Positions 38,574 to 52,833 of a stretch of DNA of 64,000 nucleotides are shown here, piece by piece. The notes under the pieces were generated by a model. It had not been told where the DNA came from, searched no databases, and saw nothing but the letters and a program-made list of their open reading frames with translations. This stretch comes from Pampus argenteus (Eukaryota > Chordata > Actinopteri > Scombriformes > Stromateidae). The stretch is from positions 12,713,501-12,777,500 of the forward strand of contig CM072876.1 of assembly GCA_036937835.1 (NCBI GenBank). Direction: 5' to 3'. Position numbers and translations under genes: made by a program. The first letter of the stretch is position 1. Each line of letters begins with the position of its first letter.

Positions 38574-41500
38574 CTATACCAATGACAGATGCAAACAGCT
38601 CCGGTGCAGAGCTGCCAGCTGCCATGAAGGTAGCTCCAGCAACATCTTCACTCAGATCGAGTTTCTGCATAAATAAAGCAAAGATGGGTGGTTTACACAC
38701 ACACACACACACACACACGCACAAAACACTGCAACCAATTCTGAAGTTTAAAGATTACAACTTCTCCAAGTACCTCACAGATCTTCTCCAGCGATGTCAC
38801 AAAGTACTCGTCACATGTTATAGCGAGGGCCAGAAACATGTAGAGCGCCTATGGACAAAAGCAGTAGAGTTAAGTTTGAAGAGTGTGTGGGTGACAAGGG
38901 CAAAAAAAAAGTCAGAATACAATTGCGTGTGTGGCAGTGCATGCCTGCATAGATATCCTTTATCAGCAGAAATTAGATGAGTTAATAGAGCCTTGGCAGA
39001 GCACATATTCTGCTGCTAAAGGACGGGTGAAGGAGAATCTCGAAAGCACAGTGCCCAATTAAAATAGGGCCTGCATTACATTCAAATTCAATTCAGTGAC
39101 AAGCCATTTCCTGTACAATGGGAAAAATCTAGGAGATCTGCATACTCCCACTACTGCTGTGATAGGAGGGAGGCAGCCTATTTCAGTAGATGAGGCGAGA
39201 TCTATAAATTATAGATCAGGTGTGACATCATAGCCCGGCAGCTCTGACGGCCGTGCTCTACTCTATGCTATCCACAGGGGGCAGTGCAGGACTATGATCA
39301 GACTCCCACACATTGATCCTCCTCTTAGGATTGAATCCAGGACAATGTGAAGTAATAGTTTGGCGTGGAACATACAGTAGAGTTGGGAACAAAAAGTCAG
39401 TGTAGTACATTGATTTCAACTCAAATCTCAGTTTTTGGTATATATACACACATGAGACTTCATATACTGATCATGGGAATCATCATCATGGGAATTGCCC
39501 ACTTTTTAGTGGAGAGTTTGGTGAGAAGATTGATGTGCAGTAAAATTTATGATACAGTTGGCTGTCTTATGGTAACAAAATCCACCCATCAGCTCCCCTA
39601 AGGCTCAAATTCACAAGTTATACATCGTTTAATCTGTACCAAATAGTAAAAAAAATAAAAAATTGTCAATTCATTATTTATAGGGGGGATAAGTGTCAAA
39701 ATTATTCCTTTCATTTTTTGGTCTCTGGTCGTGAGGTGTGTTTGAGGGGAATCATGACTTATGTGTTTCTATAATCCTGGCTGCAGCCCTGGGTGCATTT
39801 GATAAAGACACAGTTTTTAAAGCTAGTTCAATCAAACCTGAAGAGTTCAATCACCAGTGCGCTAAAATGAACAATATGATTAACTGGGTTCTCCATTGAA
39901 ATCCACTAGTAGTTTTATGTCAAGTCAGGAGATGAACATGACTGAATGTAGACGATAATGTAACGTGAAGAAGCAGCTCATATGAACAAAAGAAATATGC
40001 ATTTGTCCTTAACTCCTTGTGTGTGCCTGTATTTTTTCAAGCATCTTTATAAATCATGTTAACATTTGAACTAAGACTAAAAATACCCGAGCCTCAAGGA
40101 GTGGAAGTTCTCCATAGATAGACGTCATTTGACAAGACACAGAACCATAGAATTAAATTAATGGCGTTTCGTAAGTTGCATCAGTGTGCATGACAAGAAT
40201 TTGAGGCTACACAGTATATACACAAATTACATCACCTGATTTTAATTGAGTTCTGCATTGTGTGTTCATTAAACAGTAATCTTAGTTTGTTTTACTATAC
40301 TGCATAGGTAAGAGTTAAGTCACGTGCAAGTCCCAAGTTATTGTGGTGTGAATCAAGTAGAGTCCCTGCTGTCCTCAAGCAAGTCACAGGAAATTGATGA
40401 TGATCTACCCCATTTCCACATTTGAATCAGTTAAATCGCTTGTGAAAAGGTGAGTTTTATTTCCAGCTTTAACGGAAACTGCTGCAGCCTTCTTACCCTA
40501 TTTTGACCGCACAAGTGCAACAACAAGCGCTAGGTGGTTTTGGGTGCACGGACTGTGTGGGCGTTTCCATGCACACCTGCTATTTTGGTTCACGTATGTG
40601 CAGCAGCATGACATGCAAAACGGCTGCGTGAAGGTGAATATAGACCTGCGGGTGTGGTGATTATTAAATAATCTGTCAACCAGTCACATCACTGCTCTCA
40701 TAGCTCTGAAACACCTCCGCCAATCACAGTCAAGCATGACAACAGATCAACAAATGGAAAACGTTTCTTCTTGTCTGGACAGTTCATGACATGAACATAC
40801 ATCACAACAAATCTGAGTCCAGACAGATGGAGTAGGTTTTATGGTGTAGGTGCGTGTCTGGTGTCATCAGGTGATTTAACGAAGGATTTATCAACATATC
40901 AGTCTTTCTGCCTTCATGCTCGGATGCTGCAGGAATTTTATTGAACTAAATAAAGGAGAGGTTTTTCATACAGTATAAAGCAGCTGTGGAGAGCAGATAC
41001 TGTAAGAATCACCCACATTCATGTATAGATCAATGCTGCCTGATTTACTGACTTTCTGCACTTTAAAGGTTATTTTCTGTGCCGTTTTAGTTGGAGAGAC
41101 TTTTAATTGAAATAAATGATTTATATTTTAGGCAATAATCTGTTGTATTGCGTTTGATCCTGTTGCTAATAAAAAGAAAGGAAAAAAAAAAAAGAAAAAA
41201 AAAAAAGAAAATTCAGATTGACGTTGTGCCAGAGACTGACGTGGTTCTGAGACGTCTGTTTTCAGGGATAAATCGGGACCAAATTTCAACTAAAATACAA
41301 CAGCAGTCTTTGCACTGCTTCATTTGAATGAAGCTCACACCTGTCTGCACCTCTCCTTCCATCTGAGTGCCAAGCTGCTCATCAAAATACCACAGTTTCA
41401 TAGTCAGGAAAACACCAAACATTCACATCGTTGCTTGCGCTGGTCATTGAAAATACAGTCCTAAAAATCTCACCAACTGATATACATAGTTTCTCAATAT

Positions 41501-44500
41501 CATATAAAAAAAAAAAATAAAGTCCTTAAATCTAGTACTTGAGTCAAGTCATGTGACTCAAGTCCCCCACCTCTGGTATATGGTATATTTGTATGCTAAT
41601 GTGTACCTATAATCAGTGTGTCGTCATTTGAGTGATAAAAACATCCTCTGTGGCATTTTTAAAGAATAGCTCAGGAAAACCTGCTACTGGAACCTCACCT
41701 TACCTTCCAGGTTTAATGGGCTGGAAAAGTTACGTTATGTGAAAAGCTTTTAAATCCAGCAAACACTGAGTGTTGACTGGGGCAGAGATGAAGGGAGAAG
41801 AAGAAGAAAATAAGAAAAAAAAAATCCTCTTACCGCCACAATGTGCAGCAGAACGGCCCCACTCTTTCGTTCATTGTTGGTGAAAACGTCATTGGGGAAC
41901 TCGTGTATTGCTGAGGAGAGAGGAAATGTGATGTCACCACACATCAGCAGCATGACACGTGTCAAGGTACATGCCCCTGCCCGGCCTCAAGATGACTGCA
42001 TGACTTAATGATGAGCAGAACAGGCCCGGGACCCCGTGTTGGGTCAGCAGGCTTGCAACTCATTGTGGTAACTATGGGAGTCCCATTCCTTCTCTTGCTC
42101 ATTTGCCTTTCTTTATAAAAAAAAAAAAATAAATAAAAAAAACACAGGCCATCACAGCTAGAGAGGGTTAAATGCAAATTTAATAGCACCATGTGATCAT
42201 CAAAAGAAACTGGAACTTAAAACATCAAGGGCTTTACATTTTTCAGAAGGACTGAAATGGCTCACAACACTTTAAAAATGATCTTCAGCCTGCAGTATGT
42301 CACACTACCCAGTAACCAATGTCCTTCATACCTATTCGTGGTCAAGTTGGTGTTTGTGTGTGTGTGTGTGTGTGTGTGCCACATCTCGAAGATAAATGTA
42401 AAAGCTCGGGCTATATTAAGAGCCTGAAGTCATACAGAATTAAAGCAAGCAGGCAGTAAAACCTCCCATGCCAAGGACTCATCATCCATCATCCAGGAAG
42501 GGAGCGTAGTGCAATCATGGTACCACCATATGGCTCCACAGAGCACCTGGCTGATAGAAGCTGGCCGTCTCCCTGATAGGACGAAGCATCTGTGGGGACC
42601 GGCCTCTGTCTGACTTGACAAAATAAACGACTTGAGACTCGACTTGAAAATAAAAAAGACTCAGGACTTGAAGGACTTGTTTGTGTTCATGTTTTCAGTT
42701 TAAATGTTAAATATTAAAATGATCAACATTGTCAATGTGGACTTTACAATTGTCTGTGTAATACACACGCACACACTGGGAATGGCACTGTCATGATTGG
42801 ATGACTACCCTGTCAGTCAAGCCTCTCGCCACCTTTTTCCAACGATAAGCACTCGCTACACCCTCCCACTCTAGATTATTTAACATTTCTTTTGGTTGGT
42901 CACTCACTCGCTCACAATCTATGGCTCAGATAAGATCATCATGACCGCGACTGTGCCAAGAGTCACCACTTTCAGATTCAAACATGTCAGATGAAGGAAA
43001 AAGGACTGTTGAATTCTGATGGCCAGACTGTCATTTGAAGACTCATTGGGACTGATAAGGATCGGCTGATGTTAGTCAGATATAATCCGTCCACATTAAA
43101 TGGCAGTTATGAAAACGTTGTCGGTAACGTTTGGTTAGGTTTAGGCACACAAACCACTTGGTTAGGATTGGGTCAAAATGCCTGGTTTTGTCACCAGAAT
43201 AAGAGCTGCAAAATGTCTTTACATTCCACTAAAAAGGAAAATATTACTCGAGACTTGGACCAAGTGACTTGAGTCTAGCAAAAGAAACAACTCAAATAGA
43301 TTGGACTGCTTTGCTGCCGTACAACTGCATAGTATTCAGAACAAAGCAGTTTATAACAGAAAATAAAGCAGGATTTGGGCCCTTGTCACATATGGACTCA
43401 TGAAGTGGAACAGTGCTCACCTGAGACTTCTCACTGCATCTGTCCCAACCTCCACTGCCTGTTTTTTTTATGATATTTGATGGTGTGCACACATGACTGA
43501 ATCAGTGCAGCATTTGGAACACTGCACAGGCAAAACAAAAACACTCCTCAGGATGTAGTCTTGATCATCGGCATGCCTCCTGGATTTCATTCAATTACAT
43601 CACATGGAAATGAAGAACCCTTTTATACATCTGTTCAGTCCATGTATCATTTAACACATTACATCTGCAACTGAACAAAGAAATGACACACGCACACACA
43701 CTAAATAAATAAATGAATCACTATTTCTGGCTGTGGGGCACAAATTAATCCGACCTTGATTTGTAAGACTTCTGGTATCTCACTGGCAACACTGAGGTTC
43801 TCTGACTGCCTTAATGACAGTAGATGCAACTGATACGATTAGAGAACAGAATAATAAAAACTTGAATCGACCAGTAATGTAGATTATGACCTTAATATAT
43901 ATATAATGAGAACATGGAGAACATCTGGCTGACATTGGAATCTTACAGCAACACTGACTGTGGCAGGCGGCTTTAGCTCATTTCATTTCTGACAGGTTTA
44001 TGTGCTGAATGAAACGTGTCGGAAAGCCGACTGCCGCAAGCAAAGGCGCAATCAATTACAGGATTTGTCAGCTGTGGCCTCAGAGGTGACTGAAAACAAA
44101 CTGATGCCAATACAGAAGGCTAAACTCATACTGATATTTCATGGACAAACGACCCCACACACACACACACATTATTCTAGCTGCAGAAGGTTGCCCGTCC
44201 TGAAAAACAAAAACATGGAAAAGTGTCTCAGCAAAGCAAATTTAAATTTCTTATTATCCAAGGCCATTCACATCCAGCTTCCATGTTCAGCCATTAAACC
44301 TGCAGGTCTGTCATTGATAAATAATTAAATGGCACAGCCATCTATGTTCTGTAGTTACTCGTTTTAACACTTTATACAATCTCTCTGACTGAGAGCTTGT
44401 TAAAAATAGGTGATCACAAAGGTGCTTAAAGGACACCAGCAGAGGTGACGGGCAGGCAGGGGTCACCTCCCTGTCCCTGTAAACATTCAACCAGACAGCA

Positions 44501-47500
44501 TCTGCAGGGTTCGTCTGCGTCTCCTCACTGTGGAGGGTAAACTAGACATGAACATGCTTCCACAGCCGTTTCCCCACCTAAGGGTAGGCCGATATGTATG
44601 CACATAAGGACAGCAGACAGATTGCTTGAGTGATGCATCTCAAATGATGCCTATAAAGAGAAATCATAAATAATATGTACCTTCATGAAAGCAGGGAGAT
44701 GTAATTTTTACAAGACATGGGAGAAATAAATTGAAGCCACCTCTTTCTAGCCAGCAAAATAATTAACTGACAAAATGAATTGCAAATTTTATCTTTAAAA
44801 TGCATTGAGCACAGATGGCACATTCGCACATTTGTGGACTGGTGTTTCAGAAATTTGAATTCTTATTTTTGTTACATGATCAATCATCACTATAAAGTGT
44901 TAATGCATTTGCCATCACAATACATGATTACCCTATATCAAAATAATGACTAGAATAGAATAGAATCTATAATATAAAATATTAGAAGCTTGTCATTATT
45001 AGGAGTTACAGATCAACCAAGCTACTTTTAGAACAAATCTATTCTGCTGGACCAAGGTTTGCAATTATTAAAAAAAAATCTGAAAAAAAAGAAAAAGAAA
45101 AATAATTAAACTTCCGTTACAATGAATTATTGTCTCAGACAATGTATGGTTCAACATTTTGGGAAATATGCTGATGTGCTTTCTTACCGAGAGTTTAATA
45201 AGATTAAAATAAGATACAGCCAGTAGCTGGTTAGCTTAGATTAGAAAAGGCACTGGAAACAGAAAGCCTGGCACTTCACACTTTCTTGTATGGATAAACA
45301 AATGAGTTATAGCAGATTAAATGAGTGAGCTTTAAAAAGGTGCTGGTAGGTGGATTTTGTTTTTGTTGACTTTAATGAGTCTTCTTATTTAACCCTTGAG
45401 TGTCACTTTAAAAACACTGCCCTCTAGGACAAATTATGCTTATCAAAAACTGCCATAATATATTAATTTCATTTCCCAAGTTAAATTTATTGACCAACAT
45501 TAGTCCTGATCAAAACTAGTAGATAAATGACAGTTTTTGTGACGTCAGTCAATATGCAGAAATCCTCTCATAGCTTTCATTTATTGATGTATTAAAGCCC
45601 GAGCATGCCATCCATCCTTTACATTTGTACAATTATTATTCCATAATCTGCTATCTGTCAGATATTATGGCACTGTTACATAATGGAGCTGAGTATGCAG
45701 TCTGTTGTCCCACAGAGAGGAGGACTGGCAGGACAGTGCACATTGTAGGCCGGTCTTCAACCAACACTACTGTGGTGGCCTGGGCAAAATACCCAATTAT
45801 TACTGGGACAGAGCCATGCGAAGGAGTACGATTCTTACAATTTTGTGTTCTACAACTGAAAATACATCATTTCTATTGGGAAAAACACTATACCATCGTA
45901 TATTATACAGCTGAATAAAAATATTATGACGCGAGCAAGATGTTTTGGCAGAGTGCCCGGGGGTACCTTCTGTCACCGACCCACAGACCAGCCAGGTCAT
46001 TAACAGAACATAGACACTCTAGTACAGTATTCAACAGAGTCTTAAGAGGAGAATGATTCCTCTGGGTCATTATTAGTCCATTAGATAATGGGCTTGCTCC
46101 GGCGGACGCCAGCGTGTAGCGTCACTCGCTTACACCCACATCAGCCGTTCTGGCAAACATGACGACAGCATCACAACTCTGCTTATGGGAAAATCTCTAG
46201 GTCACAAAGAAACAAGTTACGGAAGGTGTAGAGCTTGGTTCATACACACACACACACTTATCCTCTTGTTAGGTCAATACTTTCACGTGCTCAAACATCT
46301 CACGTACAGCTGCTCTCACATGTTCATGTAAGCGCTTAACACATGTGACGTTACCTGCATGAACACACACACTTGCATACCTATTACACTTCTACCTTCA
46401 GCATGAATTCCTTTCAGCCTTTATCCGTTTCTATGCATGTGTGTAAGTGGTTAAAAGAGGCCAATTTGGTGGACCAGAAGGTTCAATAACGTAAAAGGGG
46501 AGGCACCACTGTGAAATGTAAGCATTCACTGTGCACAGGAGAAACAGGTAAACAACTCCCTCGAGGTGCGGTATGGATCCACAACCACAGAAGCAGAACA
46601 GAACGACCCTGCTGCCTTTAAACTGGGTGAAATACGTTTTCTAGCCTCAGTTAAAAAAAAAAAAAACTACTCCATGCTAGTACTCCAATGTAGCCTATGA
46701 ATAACAAAAAGGCATCAGATCTGAGGCTGAACAGAATGTGAATGAATAAATATACCAAGAGGTCAGGTGTGTTTCAACTGCACAGCGTGGAAAGTGCAGG
46801 TGCTCATGCCTGCGCTCCCCTCTCTTCGCTGCATTGTTCCACCATTGGCATGCAAGCGAGAAGCAAAGCGAGGTCAGTTTCCATTATGCACAGCAGCATA
46901 ATCCCGGCTTCTGTAATTCCCTGTTTTAAAAAAAATAAAATAAAATAAAATAGCCTCCTTCTGGTGTTTCCCTGGAGCTGACGAACCTGCATTCCAACAT
47001 GGACCGACCGCTACTCGCTTTAGTCACGTGCTCATGTCGCCACCGAGTTTCCTGCCTGTTCCCTTCAGTATCGTCCAGGCACATTCTGCTTATGACAAAC
47101 ATTTATACCAAATGGAACCACTGCAGCATCTGCAGGCCAGAGTTACCCATAGTTCGTCCTCACCCACGCCACATCTCATGAACCCTATCCATGGAGCAGA
47201 TAAGTGCCATAACTGAAGAAAAAAAACAATCAAATCCTGTGAGATTAAATCATATCCACACTTGCTTTGCTGTTCATTTCAACTTTTTTCGCCCTCTTCT
47301 ACCATGCCAATTATGCCACTCAAGTGGGAGTTTTCAATATGTGGCATTAGCAGCATCTTTATTAAAGGCAAATTATTCCTCCTACAGCATATTAGCCACA
47401 GTGCTCTGCCCACTCTCCAATGTGTTATTCTGTGTCCCAGAGTAAACCTCATGTCTTCTCAGCAAACAGATCACACATCCAGGAACAGCACATATGACAC

Positions 47501-50500
47501 ATGAAATAGTTTAGTTATTGCAACTTGTCAAATGAAAGTGGGGGGAAAAACACAAGTACATTTGTTCCCTTCGCTACAGGGGGATATACACCTCACGAGG
47601 CGGCATAACTCAAGGTCTGCATGTGAGCATTCAGAGGCTCCATCAGCCTCTCGCAGTGTTACAAACATGCCTTGTAATCAAAACAGGAGTGCACCAAACA
47701 GCCTGGATAGCACCTTGTGTTTTCCAGGAGTTATTACTGAACGGCTAATAAAAGAGGCAATTATGATGAATGGCTTAGCTTTAGTGGCATCACAAGTCTC
47801 AGGACGAGCAAAACATAAGCACCCCATGAACTTAGACTCCCTCGCTGATCACAGAAATAATGATGAAGAGGAGCAGAGACCAAAGTTGGCCGAGTGTAAT
47901 CTATGCAGCCCACAAACAGCAGCCTAATTAAAAACAGAGCTTCAGATGTTGCACACACTCAGCATAAAAACAAAAAGCTTCCAATAATAATTCTCATCCA
48001 ATCAAGCCTGGTTAGTGCTTTTTTTTTTCCTGGAGGGGTTGCAGACCAGTGCTGTCGCTGATGCACTGCTGGATCATCAGCTCTGGACAGAGAATCAAGG
48101 CAAACACACAGATTTGTGACACATACCCGTCTCCATGAGTATTGTAGGAGCCTCAATCAGTTTGTTTATGAAGCAACGTCTATTCAGGTCTTACGTGAAT
48201 ACTATGTGTAATATTGTAAAGGCAATACCAAAGTAGTTACGTAGATATATATAAAATAGTCATGCACAGCAACAATTAGAACCATTTATACGGGTGAGAA
48301 CAGAGCAACAGCTAACATGCCTGAAGTACAAGTCTATGACAGGATTATTCACAAGACCAAGACTCAAGAACAAAGAGTCAGATGATCAGCTCACCCTGAC
48401 CGGCAGAACAGTGGTGGGATAAGAGGAAGGAGGACTAGAACTGATGAGAAATGTGTGGAATGTGAAGTACAGTCCGGTGCCTCCGGTGCAGAAGACATTT
48501 TAAAAAGGGGGGAAAAAGGTAATCTTTGAGGATTAGGAGGAAAATTTCCAGCACTCTGGAAAAAGTTCACATTCAGACAGTCAGAAAACTGAATGGTTCA
48601 GTGAGAGCGGCTGGTTTCAGCAGCAGTGAGTTCATTAATCCCCGAGGGATTCTGCCTGCTGTGACCAGTAATGAAGTAATAGCCAGTTAGTCCCCACTGT
48701 GATGCCACAGTGAATGCTAAATTTAACACTTTAAAATTACCTCCAAATTGCCTGTGCCCTGGTGTCATCCTCTGTGTGCTAGTCAAACACAAACAGTAAA
48801 ACAAATCCCAATATCACGGTGCACCCCATTTAGTTTATAATCATTCATGGAACCTAAAAATCCTCCTACAGGTCTTCTTTCTATCTACATTTACACTTTG
48901 TGACTTGATCCATTCTGTGGAGATTTAGAGATTTGTTTGAAAGGGAAAGAACAGGTCCATCCCCACATTCTGTACATCTAGTTAATATCACATTACCAGA
49001 GCTCCATACATTTACCACAAAGTGGCCAATGGCATTATAGCGTCATGCTTCTCCTGTAAACAAAACAGTCAGACAGAACCAATTCAAATGAAATGGAAAT
49101 GAAAGGAAACAAATTACATTTCCTGCCATTGCCGCCACTACTTGTTTCAGCAGATAATAATAAAAAAACCTTAGCTTTCATGTTTTTCGCGGCCTGATGA
49201 AGACGTCAGCAGTGTCGGTGGAACCGTCAGCATACAATTCAGTATAACAAATTAGACAGAATGCTGCTTCTTTTAAGTGTAGCAGATTCTCTAACATAAT
49301 CAATACCTGACCCTTTTAATAGCCCCTTTCAGTGTGTATTGCAGCGCAAGTGATCTAAAGTCAGAACAATATAGACGCAATGAGGAAGTTGAATTAAGGA
49401 AGCATATAAAAACACAAGCTCCACAAGTATTGGATGTTTTAAGTTTTTCCCAACCAACTTATTGATGCATTTCTAATTTCCTCAACATTACATCCCCTTA
49501 AATAAGTAGTGCACTTATAGATAAATGCATATTTTAAAAAGGTTTGCATTAGTCATGGCCTGCACATTAATTAATCAACTCCAAGTTCTCAGACCCTAGA
49601 CCATGAAATATGTTGAGAATCTACATTTTTACATCATGACTTAATGGGCTTGAAATTTTGTTCTGGGCTTAACTTGGTCCTGCTTTTTTTGACTCAGTAT
49701 GGGAATGTCACAATACTTTTCGGACTGCAGAACAAGCTATGCATACAATATTTCGTATGACGTTGCTATGGCTAATGTGTTAGAAAACAATTGCCTATTC
49801 ACACATCCATGATTGGTGCAGCTTTACATTTCATAAAACAGCGTACCTGGCTCTGTACAGTTCTTCTGCTCCGTTTCGTTGTCCGGTGCTGAAGCCATTA
49901 GCCGTCTTCCCCAGCGTTCATGGTCTGCATGTCCCTCCACTGTCATCCCATGGCCTACAAACAGAACACAAACAGCTTTAAACAACATATCACACGTCCA
50001 CATACGTACAGTATCCGAGCTTGTAGCAGAATATGAGACGCTACGGTGAACAAAATATAATATGAGGTAAACATTAAAGATGTCGGAAAGTATTTTTTTT
50101 CATGCAACTCCATTTTGCAGAATTAAAAAAAAAAAAAAAAAGCAATCAAAACATGGCCACTGTTACAGAATATGTTTCATGACTCAAAACATCTATGATC
50201 ATGATTCATTAATCCAAATAAAGTTGCTTTTTCCTAATCCCTTAAAAGTTACGCTTATGTTGATGTAGATGCTATTTTCATCCAGCAATAAGACATCAAA
50301 ATACAGTGGCTGTGCTATTTATGTTATGGGTAAGAGTGGGAGGAGCGTACACATTTCATTTTTTTTATTAAACTGCTCTTAAGCCTCTGTAATGAGGACA
50401 TAAACTGCAGTCCCAAATCCATTATGTAAAAACTTTCATTTTTCATAAAATGTTACCATACAGCAATATGGAGTTGATTTACAGCTGGAAGATAAAAATA

Positions 50501-52802
50501 ATCTTGCTGTATACACAATTATGAGCCGATCACTCTGGAGGAGAGAGATGGCCCGCCTGTGTTTAATTCATATACATGTTGTTCTATAACAGACCATCTC
50601 CGGCTGGCTTTTAGTTGTAGGTTACACAATGGTTGTGAATGACTGCCTATTTAGCAGCAGACTCACATGATGCCAGTGTTGGCAAATGTCTCTCAGACCA
50701 TGTGAACGTCTCCGTATGATCAGTCTGTCTCGGCAGGGTGACTTCAAACCTGTTCCTCTAAAGTCTAGGGGTTAGGATCATCTTACTCTTTAAAGATGGT
50801 TTTGGGAAATGGGGCTCAGTTCAGTTTCACTCGTCCCTCCGTCAGGGCCAATGTACAAAGATGTGGACAATTTGTGGCAAATGATGGCTTTTTAATCACT
50901 TTTATCATATCCAACAATAAATAAATTACAGTACTAGCTTTGCACCGTCACATTTACCACAAATTGCACTCCATCTAAATGCAATTTCTTATGGCAGTTA
51001 TATGTGGAACCATGACCACAACTAGGATTTTTTTTTAAATTCACTAATTTTTAATTCAAGACAGAATACTTTGAGTTTGAATGCGGGTCTTATAAAGAAT
51101 ATCAACAGATTACTTTGAAGGGTTTATTTTTACATTTGGAAAGTGATAAATTAAAAACACTTTATATTGATATTTTAGGTCATGTAGAAAATTAACATTT
51201 GATTCAAATTTCTCTGTATGGGATCAAGAAATCAGTTCATCTTAGGACCTGATAAGGTGTAAACAATGTTCTTTGGTGCAGTTTTACATTCTGCACGTGT
51301 CCTCAAGATGCTTTTATAGATTAGTGCATCTGTCAGAAAGTGTGTTTTACACTGGCTGGTATACACAAAGCCAACCTGACGTTTTGATAAATGCTGTGCA
51401 AAAACTAATTTGCAACAAAAAAAAAGAAACAAAAACTTAAAAATGGGATAAGAAGGCAGAGCCTACACATCCAACACACTGTAGTGAGATGCAGAGGGGG
51501 CCAGAGTGGGCGACAATAGCACCGACTCTGGTAATGTCATCCTCCAGCTCTGTTTAATCAGCTCAGGAGGGAGATGGACCAAGGACAACCATCCATCAAT
51601 CTTCCAGTGCTATGAGCATGTTCTCTTACGAGTATTCGCCTCCTGTCGTGAATCCTGCTGCCAGAACATCCCGAGCACAGTGTACTGCCCTTTGGCCATC
51701 ACAGTCAGCACACTGCACCTACCTGTCAGAGCAGAGCCCTGCCTCTTAACACCTGTTCTCATCCTCCATGCAGAGCTCCGTCTCCCTCTCTCTCGCACGC
51801 GCACACAGCCAGATCAGCATGTACAACAGCATGTTGCGCCCAACCCCTCTTTATGGAGATGTAACCCTGGAGTAGTACATCAAATCCCATCCATCTGGAC
51901 CATTCAGCACATCAACGCTCCCCCACACTACTATCAATCAAATGAGTGGCAAACACAGGGCACAGGTTTTACTGACATGACGAATGCTTGTTCCCGTTGT
52001 GATGGCTGAAAGATGAGCGGGACACAGCTATTCAATTAGATCTGATTATGGTGAGCTCTGGGTCTCGTGGGTTCAGAGCGAATTTCTGCTTCTCTCACAT
52101 TAAAACACATGTCATATGTGTCACCTTGAGAATCCCACCACCACCACCACCGCTGGTCAGCCACAGCTGGAATTCATGAGAACAGCCTTCTGTCACATAC
52201 CCCTACATGACAATCATTGTGAGGGTCAGGCGAACTCTATTAAATGAAAAAAGGCAAGCCATTAGTGACCGGTGAGTGGGTGGGGATGGGGGGGTTGGGT
52301 TTACTTTGGCTCCCAGAGCCTTTGGAGATAAGAGATTTGCACTGGCCTGTATGATATCATTCCAGAATAATCTTTTAAGCCTCTTGTTGTTTTTAATGTA
52401 ATTAATAAAACTCCTGATACATCCGTCACAGATCTACAGTCAGGCAGTTGTGGTGAATTTTATAGCCGCTTCCAGTCCTGGGGCTGAAGGGGTTGCAGAT
52501 GGACTGATCCCATGACAGGGTCTGGGGATGGGCTCAGGGTTAGAAGGTCCGAGGGGGAAAAACCAACTAACTGGACGCTCTTTCATGCAAACATTCATGA
52601 TCTGAATGCAGCAGGTCTGCCCTTGAGGTGTGTTTTGACTAGTTAACCTCTGATCCCAGCAGTGTTTCAGATATCATTCTTCACCAGCAAAATGTAATGC
52701 CAAGGTTGGTTGTTACATTACATAACCGTGTGAGATGCACTGCGTGGGCCTGAGGTAAGAGTTTGGTGTACATGTGTACATGGAGCATGTTGTTTGGAGT
52801 GT

Positions 52803-52833
<31 letters not shown>

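Larger units (their letters stand above)
41911..49846 (-). other. slc24a4 intron 2
   Basis: 7.9 kb, the largest intron. Holds a TG tract (42,355-42,378), ACTTGAGTC-type repeat pieces (42.63 and 43.25 kb), a CCCTAACC-type piece in the opposite orientation (43.13 kb), and a MITE-like copy (45.15-45.37 kb). The 131-codon plus-strand frame at 47,532-47,927 and the 97-codon frame at 45,625-45,918 have no recognisable domain. Confidence 0.7.

Noticed and set aside
38338..38980. Long frames on both strands at 38.3-39.0 kb with Cys-Val or His-Thr runs
   Set aside because: They are produced by the CA/TG tracts. The real coding sequence here is exons 4-6 on the minus strand, which sits only partly inside one of them.
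45625..45918. 97-codon plus-strand frame in intron 2
   Set aside because: No recognisable family and overlapped by other-frame frames of the same kind. Chance frame.
47532..47927. 131-codon plus-strand frame in slc24a4 intron 2
   Set aside because: No domain, no splice or Kozak support and ordinary composition. It is antisense within an intron and is treated as chance.
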